Positions 1 through 10,146 of a stretch of DNA of 64,000 nucleotides are shown piece after piece. This stretch comes from UBA7985 sp038141425. GTDB taxonomy: Bacteria; Pseudomonadota; Alphaproteobacteria; UBA7985. The translations under genes and the position numbers were made by a program. The stretch covers positions 1-64,000 of the forward strand of contig JAYQIC010000010.1 in assembly GCA_038141425.1 (NCBI GenBank). Reading direction: 5' to 3'. Below the pieces are notes generated by a model. The model did not search any database and was not told the DNA's origin. It was given only the letters and a program-made list of their open reading frames with translations. Position 1 is the stretch's first letter; every line of letters starts with the position of its first letter.

Positions 1-253
1 GACGAGGCCGTCGTCGGAAACCGTGTGGCTCTCGGCGGCACCGGGGATGATGGTGCCGTCAGCGGCTTCGGTGTAGAGGCTCAGGAACTGATCGCGGGCG
101 ATCGAGGATTCCCAGGTACCGGAAATCTGGTGCGGATCGAGCGAGCCCGGCTCACCGCCGTTGCCCACGTTGAGCACGCCCTGCATGGGCGGCGCCGGTG
201 GCGACGAGCATTGTCGTCGCGACCAACATTGTTTTCAGAAATGGGTTCTTCAT
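1..253 (-). CDS. Peptide ABC transporter substrate-binding protein (OppA family), N-terminal fragment
   Basis: This is the start of a periplasmic solute-binding protein (SBP family 5) that delivers oligopeptides or similar ligands to an ABC importer. It runs off the left edge. The reverse strand starts with an ATG at 253 preceded by a GGGAGA ribosome site. A signal peptide follows (Lys near the start, hydrophobic core, AHA end), then the family's opening motif GNGGEPGSLDPH and a segment ending in TVSDDGLV, typical of OppA/DppA proteins. The frame changes near position 185, at the signal-peptide cleavage region, so it reads as two frames; a one-base indel is the simplest cause. The ligand cannot be predicted from about 80 residues. 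The AT-rich stretch at 420-500 upstream probably holds its promoter. Confidence 0.75.
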
Positions 254-515
254 GAAGGTTTCTCCCTAGCTAAGGCACGGTCCTCTCTCATTGCCGTGCT
301 GAGGCCCCTATCCCGGGGGAGATGTTGCATAAAAGCAAGCCCTAATTTTCTATGCGACGGCCCTTGATCGGGAGAAATTCCTGCTCCAGCGCCGTGCCAT
401 GAAAATCTGTAACAATAATCGTCAATAACAGACGAAAAACTACGCGATGAGACAAAACTCTCTCTATAAAAAACTATTTATATTTTTTGCACTGAGAAGG
501 GCTTTGAGTGTGGCC

Positions 516-1390
516 TCAGCACGGGTGCAGGTCTTCGGTTGTGGTCGAGAGATCGAGATCACTCTCCCCGAAACGCCGCTGGCGCTCCACGGTGCCCGTG
601 GTCAGGTCGGGGCTGATCCCAAGCTCTTCGAGCGTGCGGACGACCTCTTCCATCTCCTCGGCCCGGCGCTTGCCGTGGGTCGCCATCCGCTCGAGGTTGT
701 AAGCCGTGCGCCCGCCCCAGTCGAAGCCCGGATAACTGGCATCGAGCGATGCAATGACCTCGTCTTCGACCCCGGCTCGGATCGCCGCCAGTGCCATCTC
801 CGCGCTCAGCGCCTCGAGCCCCTTGACCAACCACTGAGCGCAGCATCTTGATCGCCGAGGCGCGCCCTGGTCGCGCCCACCGCGCGCAGGTCCATGCCCC
901 AGTCGGCCAGCCTCGCCAACGCAGCCTCGGCATCAGGCCCGGCGAGCAGCATGGGGGTCTTGTGCAGGCGCGGGTGGATTGGCGCCATCACGGCGGTATC
1001 GACGTAGCCGACGCCGATCCGGTTCAGGCTGTCAGCGGCCTCGCGCTTGGTCCCCGGCGCGACGGAATTCATGTCGAAGAACAGCGGCCGGGCGGGTGGT
1101 TCGTCCTGATCGTCTTCCATGATGCCAGCCACGCTCCGGGCAACGTCGAGCGCTGAGCCTGCGGTCACGGTGGAGAAGATCAGGCTGGCGTCACTCAAAG
1201 CCTGGTCCAGTGTGTGGCAGACGGTGACGCCAGTCTGTGCCGCTCGGGCATCAATCTCGGCAGCGGTTTCCGGCTCGAAGCTTTTCACGTCGAAGCAGGC
1301 GATGGCAAGGTCGGCGAGCGCAGCCTCGCTGCGAAGCCCCTGAGCGATTGCAGACCCGGCTTCGCCGAAGCCAATGATGGCCAATTTCAA
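516..1390 (-). CDS. NAD(P)-dependent oxidoreductase with DUF1932 C-terminal domain (frameshifted)
   Basis: This is a member of the 6-phosphogluconate / 3-hydroxyisobutyrate dehydrogenase-like superfamily. The N-terminus has the dinucleotide-binding motif IIGFGEAGSA and a domain with FFDMNSVAPGTK and VDTAVMAPI, the substrate-side motifs of the superfamily. The C-terminal third, from about residue 190, matches DUF1932: a KGLEALSAEMALAA helix, then RAEEMEEVVRTLEELG. Two frame changes around 833 and 850-875 separate the domains. The bridging frame reads ASAIKMLRS, which the family has at this place, so one intact protein of about 290 residues was probably present. The substrate is unknown. It is followed on the same strand by the FAD oxidase and serine dehydratase region, suggesting hydroxy-acid or amino-acid catabolism (inference). 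Confidence 0.8.
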
Positions 1391-1437
1391 GATGGTGGTG
1401 CTCCTGCGTGTGGTTGGGTCTTTCAGCGTGCGCCAAA

Positions 1438-2523
1438 TCAGGGCGCGGCAAAGCGATCCGGGCGGAAGGCGGTGAGCAGAGCCGAGGGTGTCCCGCCGTC
1501 GATAAGCTCGCGTGCCAGCAGCTCACCAATCAGCGGGCCGAGGGTCGCGGCACTGTGCATCACAGCGACCGACAAACCCGCAACGCCGGCAATTCCGCCA
1601 ACCGCTGGGAAGCCGTCCGAGGGAACGGGCCGGGTGCCGACCAGACTGTGCGCGAGGCGCAGTGGTTCGGGCGTGCTCAATCTCGCCCGCACGCGCTCGA
1701 TGACCGTCTGGGCGAGGGCAGGGACATCGCGTCCTGCCTCGAAAGCGCCTGAGAATATCTCACCCATGCGGATGGTCCCGTCTGGATCCTGCCGGAAGTG
1801 CACATCCGGGCTCATGATGATCTGATCGAGGATGGGGGGCTGGGGCTGGCTGGCAAGGATCAACCCGGCTGCATTCTGCATGGGCAGGTCGAAGCCGACC
1901 TCGTGCAGGATGTCGCTGGTCAGAACCCCGGCAGCGAGGCAGACTTGGTCCGCTCGGTGCTCGCCCATTGCAGTTCGCACGCCGACGCATCGTTCGCCTT
2001 CGATCAACAGGCTGTCCACACCGCTTCCCAGCTGGACTGCCGCGCCTTCTCCAGCCGCGAAATCCAGCATCCAGTGGGTCATGTCGGCCAAGGCAACGCC
2101 CGCTTCACCGGGGGCGTGCAGGGCTCGCTCAGGGGGAGCTTTCACGCTAGGAGCAAGCGCAGCAAAGCGCTTTGCGTCAACCACGCTGCAGGGGTAGTTG
2201 AAGCTCTCCAGCAGAGCCACATGACTATCGAAATCCTCGCCCTCGTCTTCCCACCAGAGCGACCCGCCAAAGCGGAGTACGTGGCTGAGGTCGAAGGTTT
2301 GCTGGAGCTTGTGATAGTGCGCCAGCGCCTCGATCCGAAGCTGGAAATAGTCTGCCGTATCGGGATAGTTGGCGTTGAGCCAGGCGAAGGACTTTGACGA
2401 CGCCCCTGCAGCTGGGGCGTGCTTTTCGATCACGCTCACACGCTGCCCGAGCCGGGTGAGGGCAAAGGCCAGCGACGCCCCGACGATGCCCGCGCCAACG
2501 ATGATGAAGTGCTGTGATGCCAT
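1438..2523 (-). CDS. FAD-dependent oxidoreductase, DAO (D-amino-acid oxidase-like) family
   Basis: This is a 361-residue flavoenzyme of the DAO fold. The Rossmann FAD motif IIVGAGIVGASLAFAL is at residues 6-21, followed by the acidic VIEKHAPAAGAS loop that binds the adenosine ribose. Near the C-terminus, GTRPVPSDGFPAVGG is the second FAD contact seen in glycine and sarcosine oxidase-like proteins. The open frame extends upstream, but the ATG at 2523 places the FAD motif at the very N-terminus as in the family. Such enzymes oxidise amines or amino acids to imines with release of hydrogen peroxide or electron transfer; the substrate is not predictable here. It lies between the DUF1932 dehydrogenase and the serine dehydratase on the same strand, so the three may be co-expressed. 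The frame is intact. Confidence 0.85.
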   Translation of the reverse strand: MASQHFIIVGAGIVGASLAFALTRLGQRVSVIEKHAPAAGASSKSFAWLNANYPDTADYFQLRIEALAHYHKLQQTFDLSHVLRFGGSLWWEDEGEDFDSHVALLESFNYPCSVVDAKRFAALAPSVKAPPERALHAPGEAGVALADMTHWMLDFAAGEGAAVQLGSGVDSLLIEGERCVGVRTAMGEHRADQVCLAAGVLTSDILHEVGFDLPMQNAAGLILASQPQPPILDQIIMSPDVHFRQDPDGTIRMGEIFSGAFEAGRDVPALAQTVIERVRARLSTPEPLRLAHSLVGTRPVPSDGFPAVGGIAGVAGLSVAVMHSAATLGPLIGELLARELIDGGTPSALLTAFRPDRFAAP

Positions 2524-2563
2524 GCTCGGACAGTGACCCGGTGACCCGGGCCTGTCCAGCCCC

Positions 2564-3950
2564 CTAGCAGGCGACGGCGTTGACCGCGAGACCGCCCTGA
2601 GAGGTCTCTTTATACTTTTCAGACATGTCGATGCCGGTCTGGCGCATGGTCTCGACGCAGCTGTCCAGACTGACGAAGTGGGTGCCGTCCCCGCGCAGGC
2701 TGAGGCTGGCGGCGCTGACAGCCTTGATCGCACCCAACCCGTTGCGCTCGATACAGGGAACCTGCACCAGACCGCCAACAGGGTCGCAGGTCATGCCCAG
2801 ATGGTGTTCGAGAGCGATTTCTGCGGCGTTCTCGACCTGCATTGCGCTCCTCCAAGCGCAGCACACAGCCCGGCGGCGGCCATGGCGCTTGCCGAACCAA
2901 CTTCGCCCTGACAGCCGACTTCGGCGCCGCTGATGCTGGCGTTGGTCTTGATCATCCGCCGACCGCTGCAGCGGTCAGCAGAAACGTGGGGATATCGGCT
3001 GAGCTGGCGTGGGGCACGTGGTCGAGGAAGTAGCGCAGCGTCGCCGGGATAACCCCGGCAGCTCCATTGGTGGGCGCGGTGACAATCTGCCCGCCGGCTG
3101 CGTTCTCTTCGTTCACCGCCATGGCATAGACGCTGATCCAGTCGTTGACGATGTGGGGAGCGGGGTCATTCTGACCGACTTCGGCGACGAGCTGCCGGTG
3201 GATGTCGTGGGCGCGCCGATTGACGCGGAGGCCGCCAGGCAGCTGTCCCGCCCGCTCCAGACCCCGGTTGATGCAGCTGTTCATCACCTGCCAGATGCGG
3301 TCGATGCCCGCGTCGAGTTCCGCTTCGCTGTGACAGCAGGCGAGTTCATTCGCGCGTTTCATCGCGGCGATCGATTGCCCACCGTCGGCGGCCATCTTCA
3401 GCATTTCCTCCGCCGTGCGGAAGGGGAAGGGAACAGCGTCACTGCCTGCCGTGCCGCCCGCCCCATCGCGGCCGGCCGCCAACTCGGCTGCCGTCACCAC
3501 AAAGCCGCCACCGATGCTGTAGTAAATTTCCCGGCAGATTTCGGCGCCGTGCTCGTCCAGCGCAATCAGCTTGAGGCCATTGGCGTGCCCGCGCAGGATC
3601 TGGTCGTAGTCGAACAGCAGGTCAGCCTCGGGGTCGAAAGCCATGGGTGGCAGGCCATCGACCCGGATTTCTCGATCGGCGGAGATTTTGACGAGGTCGC
3701 GCTCGGCCTGTTCGTGGTCGTAGCTGTGGGGCAAGTGCCCGGCGAGGCCGAGGATCAGGGCGCGGTCGCTGGCGTGACCCTTGCCGGTAAACGCCAGCGA
3801 GCCGTGCAGACTGGCACGCAGGTGTGCCGGTGCAAGACCGTGCTCCCGCAATTGGTCGAGGAAGCGGCCTGCTGCAACCATCGGTCCCATGGTGTGGGAC
3901 GAACTCGGACCAACCCCGATTTTGAAGACGTCAAAGATACTCAGGAACAT
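2564..3950 (-). CDS. sdaA: L-serine ammonia-lyase, iron-sulfur type, single chain (frameshifted)
   Basis: It converts L-serine to pyruvate and ammonia with an oxygen-sensitive [4Fe-4S] cluster rather than PLP. The start at 3950 gives the family opening SIFDVFKIGVGPSSSHTMGP (beta-domain substrate region). Further on are PTNGAAGVIPATLRYF and, near the C-terminus, CDPVGGLVQVPCIERN, which holds two of the three cluster cysteines; the third is in GCQGEVGSASAM. The frame changes near 2948 and 2845, on either side of the GCQGEVG segment, which is readable in the intermediate frame. Total length, about 460 residues, equals that of normal SdaA. The next gene on this strand is the FAD oxidoreductase, so the region may serve amino-acid breakdown. 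Confidence 0.9.
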
Positions 3951-4247
3951 GACACACCCCGGTGCGCGAGCAGCTTTTGGAGCTGCGATTCTCCGGAGAC
4001 CTACGCTTTGTCCGGCAAAGCTTATGGCGCACTCGCGCCGCACTCTGTCGATTTCATTCCAAAAACTGTGCTCTTTTTGCCCGATCTGGCGGTTTTCGGA
4101 CCCGCGAAAGGGCCATCAACCCGATTGTGAAGTCTGGTGAGCGCTAGGTCTGGCACAAAGAGGAAAAAGATAAATTGTACTGCCCGTTAAAGCTGAAAAA
4201 TCGGTCTCGGTGCAGTTAGCAAAGAAAAGAGAAAGAGGAGCGGCGCG

Positions 4248-4965
4248 GTGCGAATATCTCAATTGACTGCTGCGGCAGCGGTTTTGGCCCTGAGCCTGTC
4301 CACAGCGGCAGGCGCCCATCCCTACACAACGTGGGAAGAGGACGGCATGTCCTCCGATGCCCATACTCATATCAACAGCGGGACCTATGACTTTCGCGGT
4401 CAGGGCGCGGTCGAAGGCTACTTCGCGGGAAGACGGCTCGTATGTCGTGGCCTATGGTTACTTTAATTCCGAGGGGATCTGGGTGCAGACCGAGTACATC
4501 CCGGGCACGGTGCTCGCCGGTGGCGCGATCGAGGGCTACACGACGGTGACCGGCGGCGGCATCGTTGAAATCTTTCGGCTATGAAGATGGTTGGGATGAC
4601 GCCAGCGAGCCGAGCATCGTCCGGGCGAGTGTCACCACCGAGCTGGCCTCTGCCAGCGTTCAGGGCGAAGACGATCTTTCTCCTGGATCGGTAAGCGCGG
4701 CAAGGTCGCGGACCCGTCGCTGGGTCGTCTGCGGGATTGCTGGTGCGCGACCTCGATCGACGATCGTAAGGTCCCGGTCTACCGCACGACGAGCTCAAGC
4801 CACGGCGTCGCGATCCACAACATCGGTGGCGGCATGAAGACCTTTGATGTCGAGCGTTTCCACAAGGGGCATTGGCAGGTGAGCTGGCGCGATGCGGCTG
4901 GCGACATCAATTTCGGCTGGTCGCCGTTGGACCGCATCGCCTGCAAGAAGGTCTACTACTACTGA
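4248..4965 (+). CDS. Secreted protein of unknown function (frameshifted)
   Basis: I do not recognise this protein. It begins at a GTG at 4248 behind a strong purine-rich ribosome site (AAGAGGAG) and has a clear signal peptide ending near TAAGAHP. The mature part is rich in Gly, Tyr and Trp: EDGSYVVAYGYFNSEG, then GGAIEGYTTVTGGG. After frame changes near 4427, 4567 and 4677 it continues as a Cys-containing segment (DCWCATSIDDRK) and ends HWQVSWRDAAGDINFGW...CKKVYYY at 4965. Read in the correct frame for each part, it is about 235 residues. The end overlaps the converging DMT transporter by a few bases. Calling it a single gene is inference, supported by absence of stops within each frame between break points and by protein-like composition. 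Confidence 0.55.
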
Positions 4966-5873
4966 GCTGGCGGCGCTGCGGTCTCTGAGCCGCGGCGCCG
5001 CACCGTGCCCGTGACCTCGATCACTGAGGCGGCAACAATCAAAGCAGCGCCAACGGCCTGCAGCGGGGTCAGCACCTCGGCGAGCAGCAGCATGGCCGAG
5101 GCGAGGCCGAAAATCACCTCTGTCATCAGCAGAATACCAACCCGTCCCGGCGGCAGGATCGTCGCCGGCCAGATGGTGAAGACCAGCACGATCGGGAAGC
5201 ACAGGCCGATGACCAGCCCCCACGGAAGGCTCTGGGTGATCTGCGGCAGGGTCGGCGTTGCCCCCATGATCCCGGAACCAAATGCGAAGATGAGCAGCAG
5301 GGTCACAATCAGGCCGCCGATCATGAACGCCGTGATCTGATCCACGACCTTCACCCCGCCAGAGCGGTAGAGGAAGGCCGAGCCGATCGCCCAGAAGATG
5401 CTGGCGAGGAAGGCCATCCAGTCTCCGGCATTGCGCGGCCAGGGCAGTTTAATGCCGAGATCGAGCACGATCAGCAGTCCCAGAATCCCGCAAATCAGCG
5501 ATAGCACGCGGCGGATGCCCAGCGCTTCGCGCAGGAACAGCACGCCGATGGTCGTTCCCCAGACCGGGGTCAGATAGAAGAGCAGGATGGTTCGATTGAC
5601 CTCGGTCAGTACGATCGCGACGCCATAGAAGGAAAACGCGGTCCCGCAGAACACCATCACGGCGAGGAAGATCCAGATCTGTCCGGCGATGATCCGCCAG
5701 CGGTAGAGGGCCAGCGGCACCAGCACCAGACAGGGCAGGGCGAAGGACATGACGCTCGGCCAGGCGCCCTCCAGCCCCAGCTTTTCCATTTCCCTCAGGG
5801 GGATCCAGAGCACGCCCCACATGGCACCGCCCAGGATGAGCATGAGGCTGGCCTGCAGCGTACGGTCTTTCAT
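4959..5873 (-). CDS. EamA/DMT-family transporter
   Basis: This is a 304-residue integral inner-membrane protein of the drug/metabolite transporter superfamily with ten predicted membrane helices in two EamA repeats of about 140 residues. The first begins ASLMLILGGAMWGVLWIPL; the second begins MAFLASIFWAIGSAFLYRSG. Typical internal motifs are LFYLTPVWGTTIGVLFL at the end of repeat one and LLMTEVIFGLASAMLLL near the end of repeat two. Members move small metabolites, often exporting amino acids or nucleobases, but the substrate cannot be told from sequence. The frame is intact. The gene stands alone, converging on the secreted protein gene and diverging from the saccharopine-dehydrogenase-like gene. 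Confidence 0.88.
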   Translation of the reverse strand: MKDRTLQASLMLILGGAMWGVLWIPLREMEKLGLEGAWPSVMSFALPCLVLVPLALYRWRIIAGQIWIFLAVMVFCGTAFSFYGVAIVLTEVNRTILLFYLTPVWGTTIGVLFLREALGIRRVLSLICGILGLLIVLDLGIKLPWPRNAGDWMAFLASIFWAIGSAFLYRSGGVKVVDQITAFMIGGLIVTLLLIFAFGSGIMGATPTLPQITQSLPWGLVIGLCFPIVLVFTIWPATILPPGRVGILLMTEVIFGLASAMLLLAEVLTPLQAVGAALIVAASVIEVTGTVRRRGSETAAPPAQ

Positions 5874-6104
5874 CTTGGATCCTGAGGTTCGGGTGTGGCG
5901 TTATTCGGTGCTGCACGGAGCCTGCGCCCGAACCGGGACGGCTGCCGCCACAACCCGGCAATCCTTGGGTGGAACGCGGGTTGGCGCAAGCCCATTTGCG
6001 ACCCATTCCTGTGGTATCGCATGGCAAAGCACCATTGCTGAGCGGTGACAACGGGGCTGCGGGTGCGTTTACTGAGACGGCAATTTCAGGGAGAGAGACA
6101 AACC

Positions 6105-7296
6105 ATGGCAAATCATGCAGGCAAGGCAATCGACGTTGCTGTCTACGGCGCAACTGGATTCACCGGTCGACTGGTGGCTGAATATCTGGCCAAAACCTAT
6201 CCGGCGGGCAGCGGCCTGACCTGGGCGATGGCCGGGCGCAGCGCGGATAAACTCGCTGCCGTTCGCGATGAAATCGGCGCGCCTGCGGATATTCCACTGA
6301 TCGTCGCTGATTCAGCCGACCCCGCCTCGCTGGAAGCCATGGCGGCACAATCGAAGGTAATCCTGACCACCGTCGGTCCGTATCAGGTATACGGCAACGA
6401 GCTGGTCGAAGTGTGCGCTCGGATCGGGACGGACTACGTCGACCTGTGTGGCGAGCCCGCGTGGATGCACGGCATCATTCGCAGTCATCAGGAGACGGCC
6501 GCCGCCTCCGGCGCGCGGATCGTGCTGTCCTGCGGCTTTGACTCGATCCCCTCAGACCTTGGCGTGCTGTTCTTGCAGCAGGAAGCGCAGGCTCAATTTG
6601 GCAAGCCGTTCAGCCGGATCGATGGCCGTGTGGTCCGGATGAAAGGCACCTGGTCCGGCGGCACTTCTGCGAGCTTTAAGGCCACCATGGCCGCAGCGGG
6701 CAGCAACCCGGAGATCATCCCGATCCTCAAGAATGCCTTTGCGCTGACGCCAGGTTTTGAGGGACCAAAGCAGCCCTCCATGTCCAAGCCGCGCGAGGAT
6801 GATGCGGTCGAGGGTCAGTGGGTCGCGCCCTTTATGATGGCGCCGATCAACACCAAGAACGTGCACCGCTCGAACTTCCTGCTCGACCACCCTTGGGGCG
6901 AGGACTTCCAGTACAGCGAGATGATGCTCTGCGGATCGGGTGAAGAGGGTGAAGCCCGCGCCCAGCGCCTTGCCGGTTTGGGCGCCGGCCATGGTTGGCG
7001 ACAAGACCCCGAAGCCGGGCGAAGGCCCGAGCCTCGAAGAGCGTGAGAGCGGCTACTACAACCTGATTTTCGTCGGCCGCAACGAGGCTGGCGACAGCCT
7101 GACGGCGCAGGTGCAGGGCGACCGCGACCCGGGCTATGGCTCAACCTCGAAGATGATTGCCGAGAGCGCGGTCTGCCTGGTGCTCGACCGAACAGACACC
7201 CCGGGTGGTGTCTGGACCACGGCGCCGGCCATGGGGCAGGCACTGATTGATCGGCTGCAGGAAAACGCAGGCCTCAGCTTCGCGCTGGTGTCCTGA
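6105..7296 (+). CDS. Saccharopine dehydrogenase-like NAD(P)-binding oxidoreductase (trans-acting enoyl reductase type; frameshifted)
   Basis: This is a roughly 395-residue member of the SCCPDH / trans-acting enoyl reductase family. The N-terminal nucleotide-binding motif is VYGATGFTGRLVAEYLA, followed by GPYQVYGNELVEVCA and DYVDLCGEPAW, then SCGFDSIPSDLGV, all hallmarks of the group. The start ATG at 6105 is preceded by a GGGAGAGAGA ribosome site. The frame changes between about 6965 and 7000; the C-terminal part ends NAGLSFALVS at 7296. The family reduces unsaturated or imine intermediates in lipid or secondary metabolism in some bacteria, but for most members, including this one, no substrate is known. 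Its 3' end overlaps the antisense dioxygenase gene. Confidence 0.85.
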
Positions 7297-8181
7297 CAGC
7301 GCCCGAAATTTGGCGCTCTGAACCCGGTCGGGTCTAGTGATCCGGCCGTAAAAGGTCTGCCGCGCGGTCTCTGACAGCGATATGCCAGGTTCGCCGTTAT
7401 AGGCCAGAACAACCAGATACCGGGTCACATCACCCTCTGTCGGGGTGACCCGGTGCAGCGCATTGCGGCCGCGGAACAGCACCAGCGTGCCGGGGTCGAT
7501 ATCCAGCGCTACGGGCGCGAGGTCGCCGTCCAGCGCAGCCTCAACGCCTTCGAAATTCATCTCGCCCCGCTCGGCATCGCGCAGGTCGCGGATGTATTCG
7601 TAGACACCGCCGCCGGTCGGTCGCTGCAGCAGCAGGGTGATGGCGAACTCTGAATTATCGAAGTGCCAGCCCAGTTCCTTGCCCTCGGGCGCGTAGTGAA
7701 TGTTGATGCTGCTCAGCGGGTCGGCGTAGGGGAACAGCGCGCGCTCGCCCAGCACCGCGCACAGGAAGGCCTTGAACACCGGCGAGTTGTAGAGCTGGCG
7801 AAGGGCTGAATCCTGCCGCACCTGATCATCGCAGATACAGCCCTTGGTCGAGACGATCTGCCGGTTGAAGACATGGTCTTCGCCCAGCGCCGGGTCTGGC
7901 GGCGTCAGATAGACGTTGTGGGAGGAAGAGGCGAAGAACGCACCGGCCTCGCCAGCCTCAGCCTCGCGCACGAGGGCCTGCAGCGTCTCCGGCAGCAACA
8001 GACCGGGCAGGCTCAGCACGCCCTCGCTGTCGAGTGCATTGCGGCATTGGGCCTGAAATCCGGGGTCATCAAGCGGAAAGCGATGGGTGTCGATGAACTG
8101 ATCCAGCGGCAGGCTGTGGTGCACAGCCTGCGTCCGCGCGGGCGCAGCGGTATCAGAAGCGGGGGACCGGGTAAGAGACAC
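7141..8181 (-). CDS. 2-oxoglutarate/Fe(II)-dependent dioxygenase-like protein (HalD/ArpA-type)
   Basis: This is a probable non-haem iron oxygenase. The jelly-roll core shows the iron-binding HxD in LGWHFDNSEFAITLLLQ and the distal His plus 2-oxoglutarate-binding Arg in GTLVLFRGRNALHRVTPTEGDVTRYL. An N-terminal helix bundle precedes it. I place the start at a GTG (8181) with an AAAGGA site because the longer open frame to 8304 is not protein-like. The conserved part ends at about 7320. The remaining frame to 7141 runs antisense through the end of the saccharopine-dehydrogenase-like gene and may be out of frame. The family includes proline or lysine hydroxylases and halogenases; the substrate is unknown. 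Confidence 0.7.
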   Translation of the reverse strand: MSLTRSPASDTAAPARTQAVHHSLPLDQFIDTHRFPLDDPGFQAQCRNALDSEGVLSLPGLLLPETLQALVREAEAGEAGAFFASSSHNVYLTPPDPALGEDHVFNRQIVSTKGCICDDQVRQDSALRQLYNSPVFKAFLCAVLGERALFPYADPLSSINIHYAPEGKELGWHFDNSEFAITLLLQRPTGGGVYEYIRDLRDAERGEMNFEGVEAALDGDLAPVALDIDPGTLVLFRGRNALHRVTPTEGDVTRYLVVLAYNGEPGISLSETARQTFYGRITRPDRVQSAKFRALSGHQREAEACVFLQPINQCLPHGRRRGPDTTRGVCSVEHQADRALGNHLRG

Positions 8182-8384
8182 TGCGACCCATCCTTTCTCG
8201 AACTGACGCCCGCAGGGGCGTCGGAAACCTGTGCCATCCTTGCGGGTCACCAGCCCGTGGACAAGCCGTATGGCCGACGTTTCTGTGCATAAGCGACGCT
8301 TCACGCCGCTTCAGCCGGGCTTGCAGCGGCTGGCCGCGGGTCCCATGCTGGGGGCAGGTGGAAACAGGGGAGGCTCGACCGCGC

Positions 8385-8996
8385 ATGGATGCGGAAACGA
8401 TTGGCGTCTATGACGCCCGCCACGAAGACTACGCCAGCCGCTTTGGCGATAAGGGCCCCAGTGACTCGCTTCAGGCTTTTGCCGGCAGTCTCTCGACGGG
8501 ACAGCGGGTGCTGGACCTGGGCTGTGGGCCGGGCAACGCCGCGCGCAGCATGGCGTCGATGGGGCTGAAAGTGACAGCGCTGGACGCCTCCGAAGGGATG
8601 ATCGCCCGGGTGCGGGACATCGAAGGGGTTGAGGCTGTTCACGCGGACTTCTTCTGGCTGGATCAGCACCGAGCAGCGTTTCACGGCATCTGGGCGAATT
8701 TCTCGCTGCTGCACGCGGCCGAAGACGAACTCGACCTGCACCTCGATGCCATCCGTGCCGCCTTGTTGCCGCCGGGGCGGCTGCATCTGGGGATGAAAAC
8801 CGGGTCGGGCACCAAGCGCGATCATTTGGGCCGGCGCTACGCCTACTTCAGCCGCGACGACCTGCTTGCACGGCTGGAGCGGCGTGGTTTCAGCATTCTG
8901 TCGGTGCACGAAGGCGAGGAAGTGGGGCTGGCCGGAAACCCGGACCCTTTCATCCTGATCCTCGCCGAATTGGGACCGGGTTCAGAGGCTGTATGA
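8385..8996 (+). CDS. Class I SAM-dependent methyltransferase
   Basis: This is a 203-residue Rossmann-fold methyltransferase. Motif I is RVLDLGCGPGNAARSMA, motif II is VTALDASEGMIARV, and motif III lies around WANFSLLHAAEDEL. The C-terminus (YFSRDDLLARLERRGFSI) is the strand-helix unit common to Methyltransf_11/25 proteins. The start is taken at the ATG at 8385, about 11 bases after AGGGGAGG. The frame is intact. It diverges from the dioxygenase gene and converges with the enolase-superfamily gene, overlapping it by 15 bases. The methyl acceptor is not predictable. Confidence 0.85.
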   Translation: MDAETIGVYDARHEDYASRFGDKGPSDSLQAFAGSLSTGQRVLDLGCGPGNAARSMASMGLKVTALDASEGMIARVRDIEGVEAVHADFFWLDQHRAAFHGIWANFSLLHAAEDELDLHLDAIRAALLPPGRLHLGMKTGSGTKRDHLGRRYAYFSRDDLLARLERRGFSILSVHEGEEVGLAGNPDPFILILAELGPGSEAV

Positions 8997-10105
8997 CGCG
9001 ACCGGCGCCGGGAACAGGCTGGTGTCGACGTCGACGCCCAGTCCGGGCGTGTCGCCCAGCAGGATCCCGCCGTCTCTGATCGGCGCATCGATCGTCCCAA
9101 CAGACAGCGTGACCATGTCCCGCACGTCGAGGATGCAACGCAGCAGGTGCGGGGGCACCGTCGAGCCAAGGTGCGCCAGCGCGGCAAAGCTTAGCGTCGA
9201 ACCGACCGTGTCCTGCACGCTCATCACCAGCCCGGCAGCCCGGCAGATATCCCGCTGTCGGCGCGACGGTGTCAGGCCGCCCGCTTTAGTGATTTTCAGG
9301 CCCAGCCCGTCTGCGGCGTCGGTGGCGATCATGTGCACGAGGTCGCTGTCTTCCAGCACCAATTCGTCCAGCATGATCGGCACGCTGCATCGCTGGCGCA
9401 GGGACAGCGTCTCCCGCCAGCTTGCGCAGGGGGCTTCGAGCACGAAATCCAGCCCTGCGGGCAGGCAGGTTCAGCAGCCGCAAGGCGTGCTCCGGGCTCA
9501 GCCCGCCGTTGGCGTCGACGAGGAAAAACTCACCGGTCCGGCGACCATCCAGCGCAGCCCGGATGCGCTCGGCATCCAGGGCCGGGCCGCCCTCGGCGTC
9601 ACTGGCACCAATCTTGATCGAGTGACCACGATAGCCGCGCGCACGGTGCTCGGCGACGCGGTCGCGCATGTCATCCGGGGTGCCTGCATGGATCGAGGAT
9701 ATCACCGGCATCCGCTGCCCGGTGGAGCCGCCCAACAGCGCGTGGACGGGCAGGCCCAGCGCTTTGCCGGCGAGATCCCAGACGGCGAGGTCGATGGCCG
9801 CCTTGGCGTGGTTGTGTCCAGCAAGGTGCTGGTCCATGGCATCCCAGATCCGGTCGGTCAGTCTCGGGTCGCAGCCCAGAACGCCGGGCGCCATTTCTTC
9901 GATCCCGGCGCGGACCCCGCGCGCATGTGCGGCGATGTAGGTGGCGCCAAAGGGCGTGCTCGCCCCAGCCCTCCAGCCCGGTATCGGTACGCAGCCGGAC
10001 AAAGGTCGCATCGAAGCTGTCGTAGTCCCGACCATGGGACAGGCGATAGGTCCCGCCCGCGTAGGGCAGGTCCAGCTGGAAAACATCAAGGGAGGTGATT
10101 TTCAT
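8982..10105 (-). CDS. Mandelate racemase/muconate-lactonizing enzyme family protein (frameshifted)
   Basis: This is an enolase-superfamily enzyme of about 370 residues that would abstract the alpha-proton of a carboxylate with a Mg ion. The N-terminal capping domain starts KITSLDVFQLDLPYAGGTYR. The barrel shows AAIDLAVWDLAGKALGLPV, the lysine strand GHSIKIGAS, the metal ligand VDANGG, then LDELVLED and LKITKAGGL for the second base and later ligands. Frame changes near 9450 and 9965 split it into three readable parts. From memory the N-terminal pattern resembles hydroxyproline-betaine epimerase / cis-3-hydroxyproline dehydratase relatives more than dipeptide epimerases, but that subgroup call is weak. 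Gap lies next on the same strand, separated by a terminator-like hairpin. Confidence 0.8.
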
Positions 10106-10146
10106 CGCCCGCAGACCGCTGTGAACAGACCTGCGGGTTCTAGGCG

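Noticed and set aside
3009..4130. 373-codon forward frame opposite L-serine dehydratase
   Set aside because: It is the antisense shadow of sdaA; composition is not protein-like and sdaA motifs occupy the other strand.
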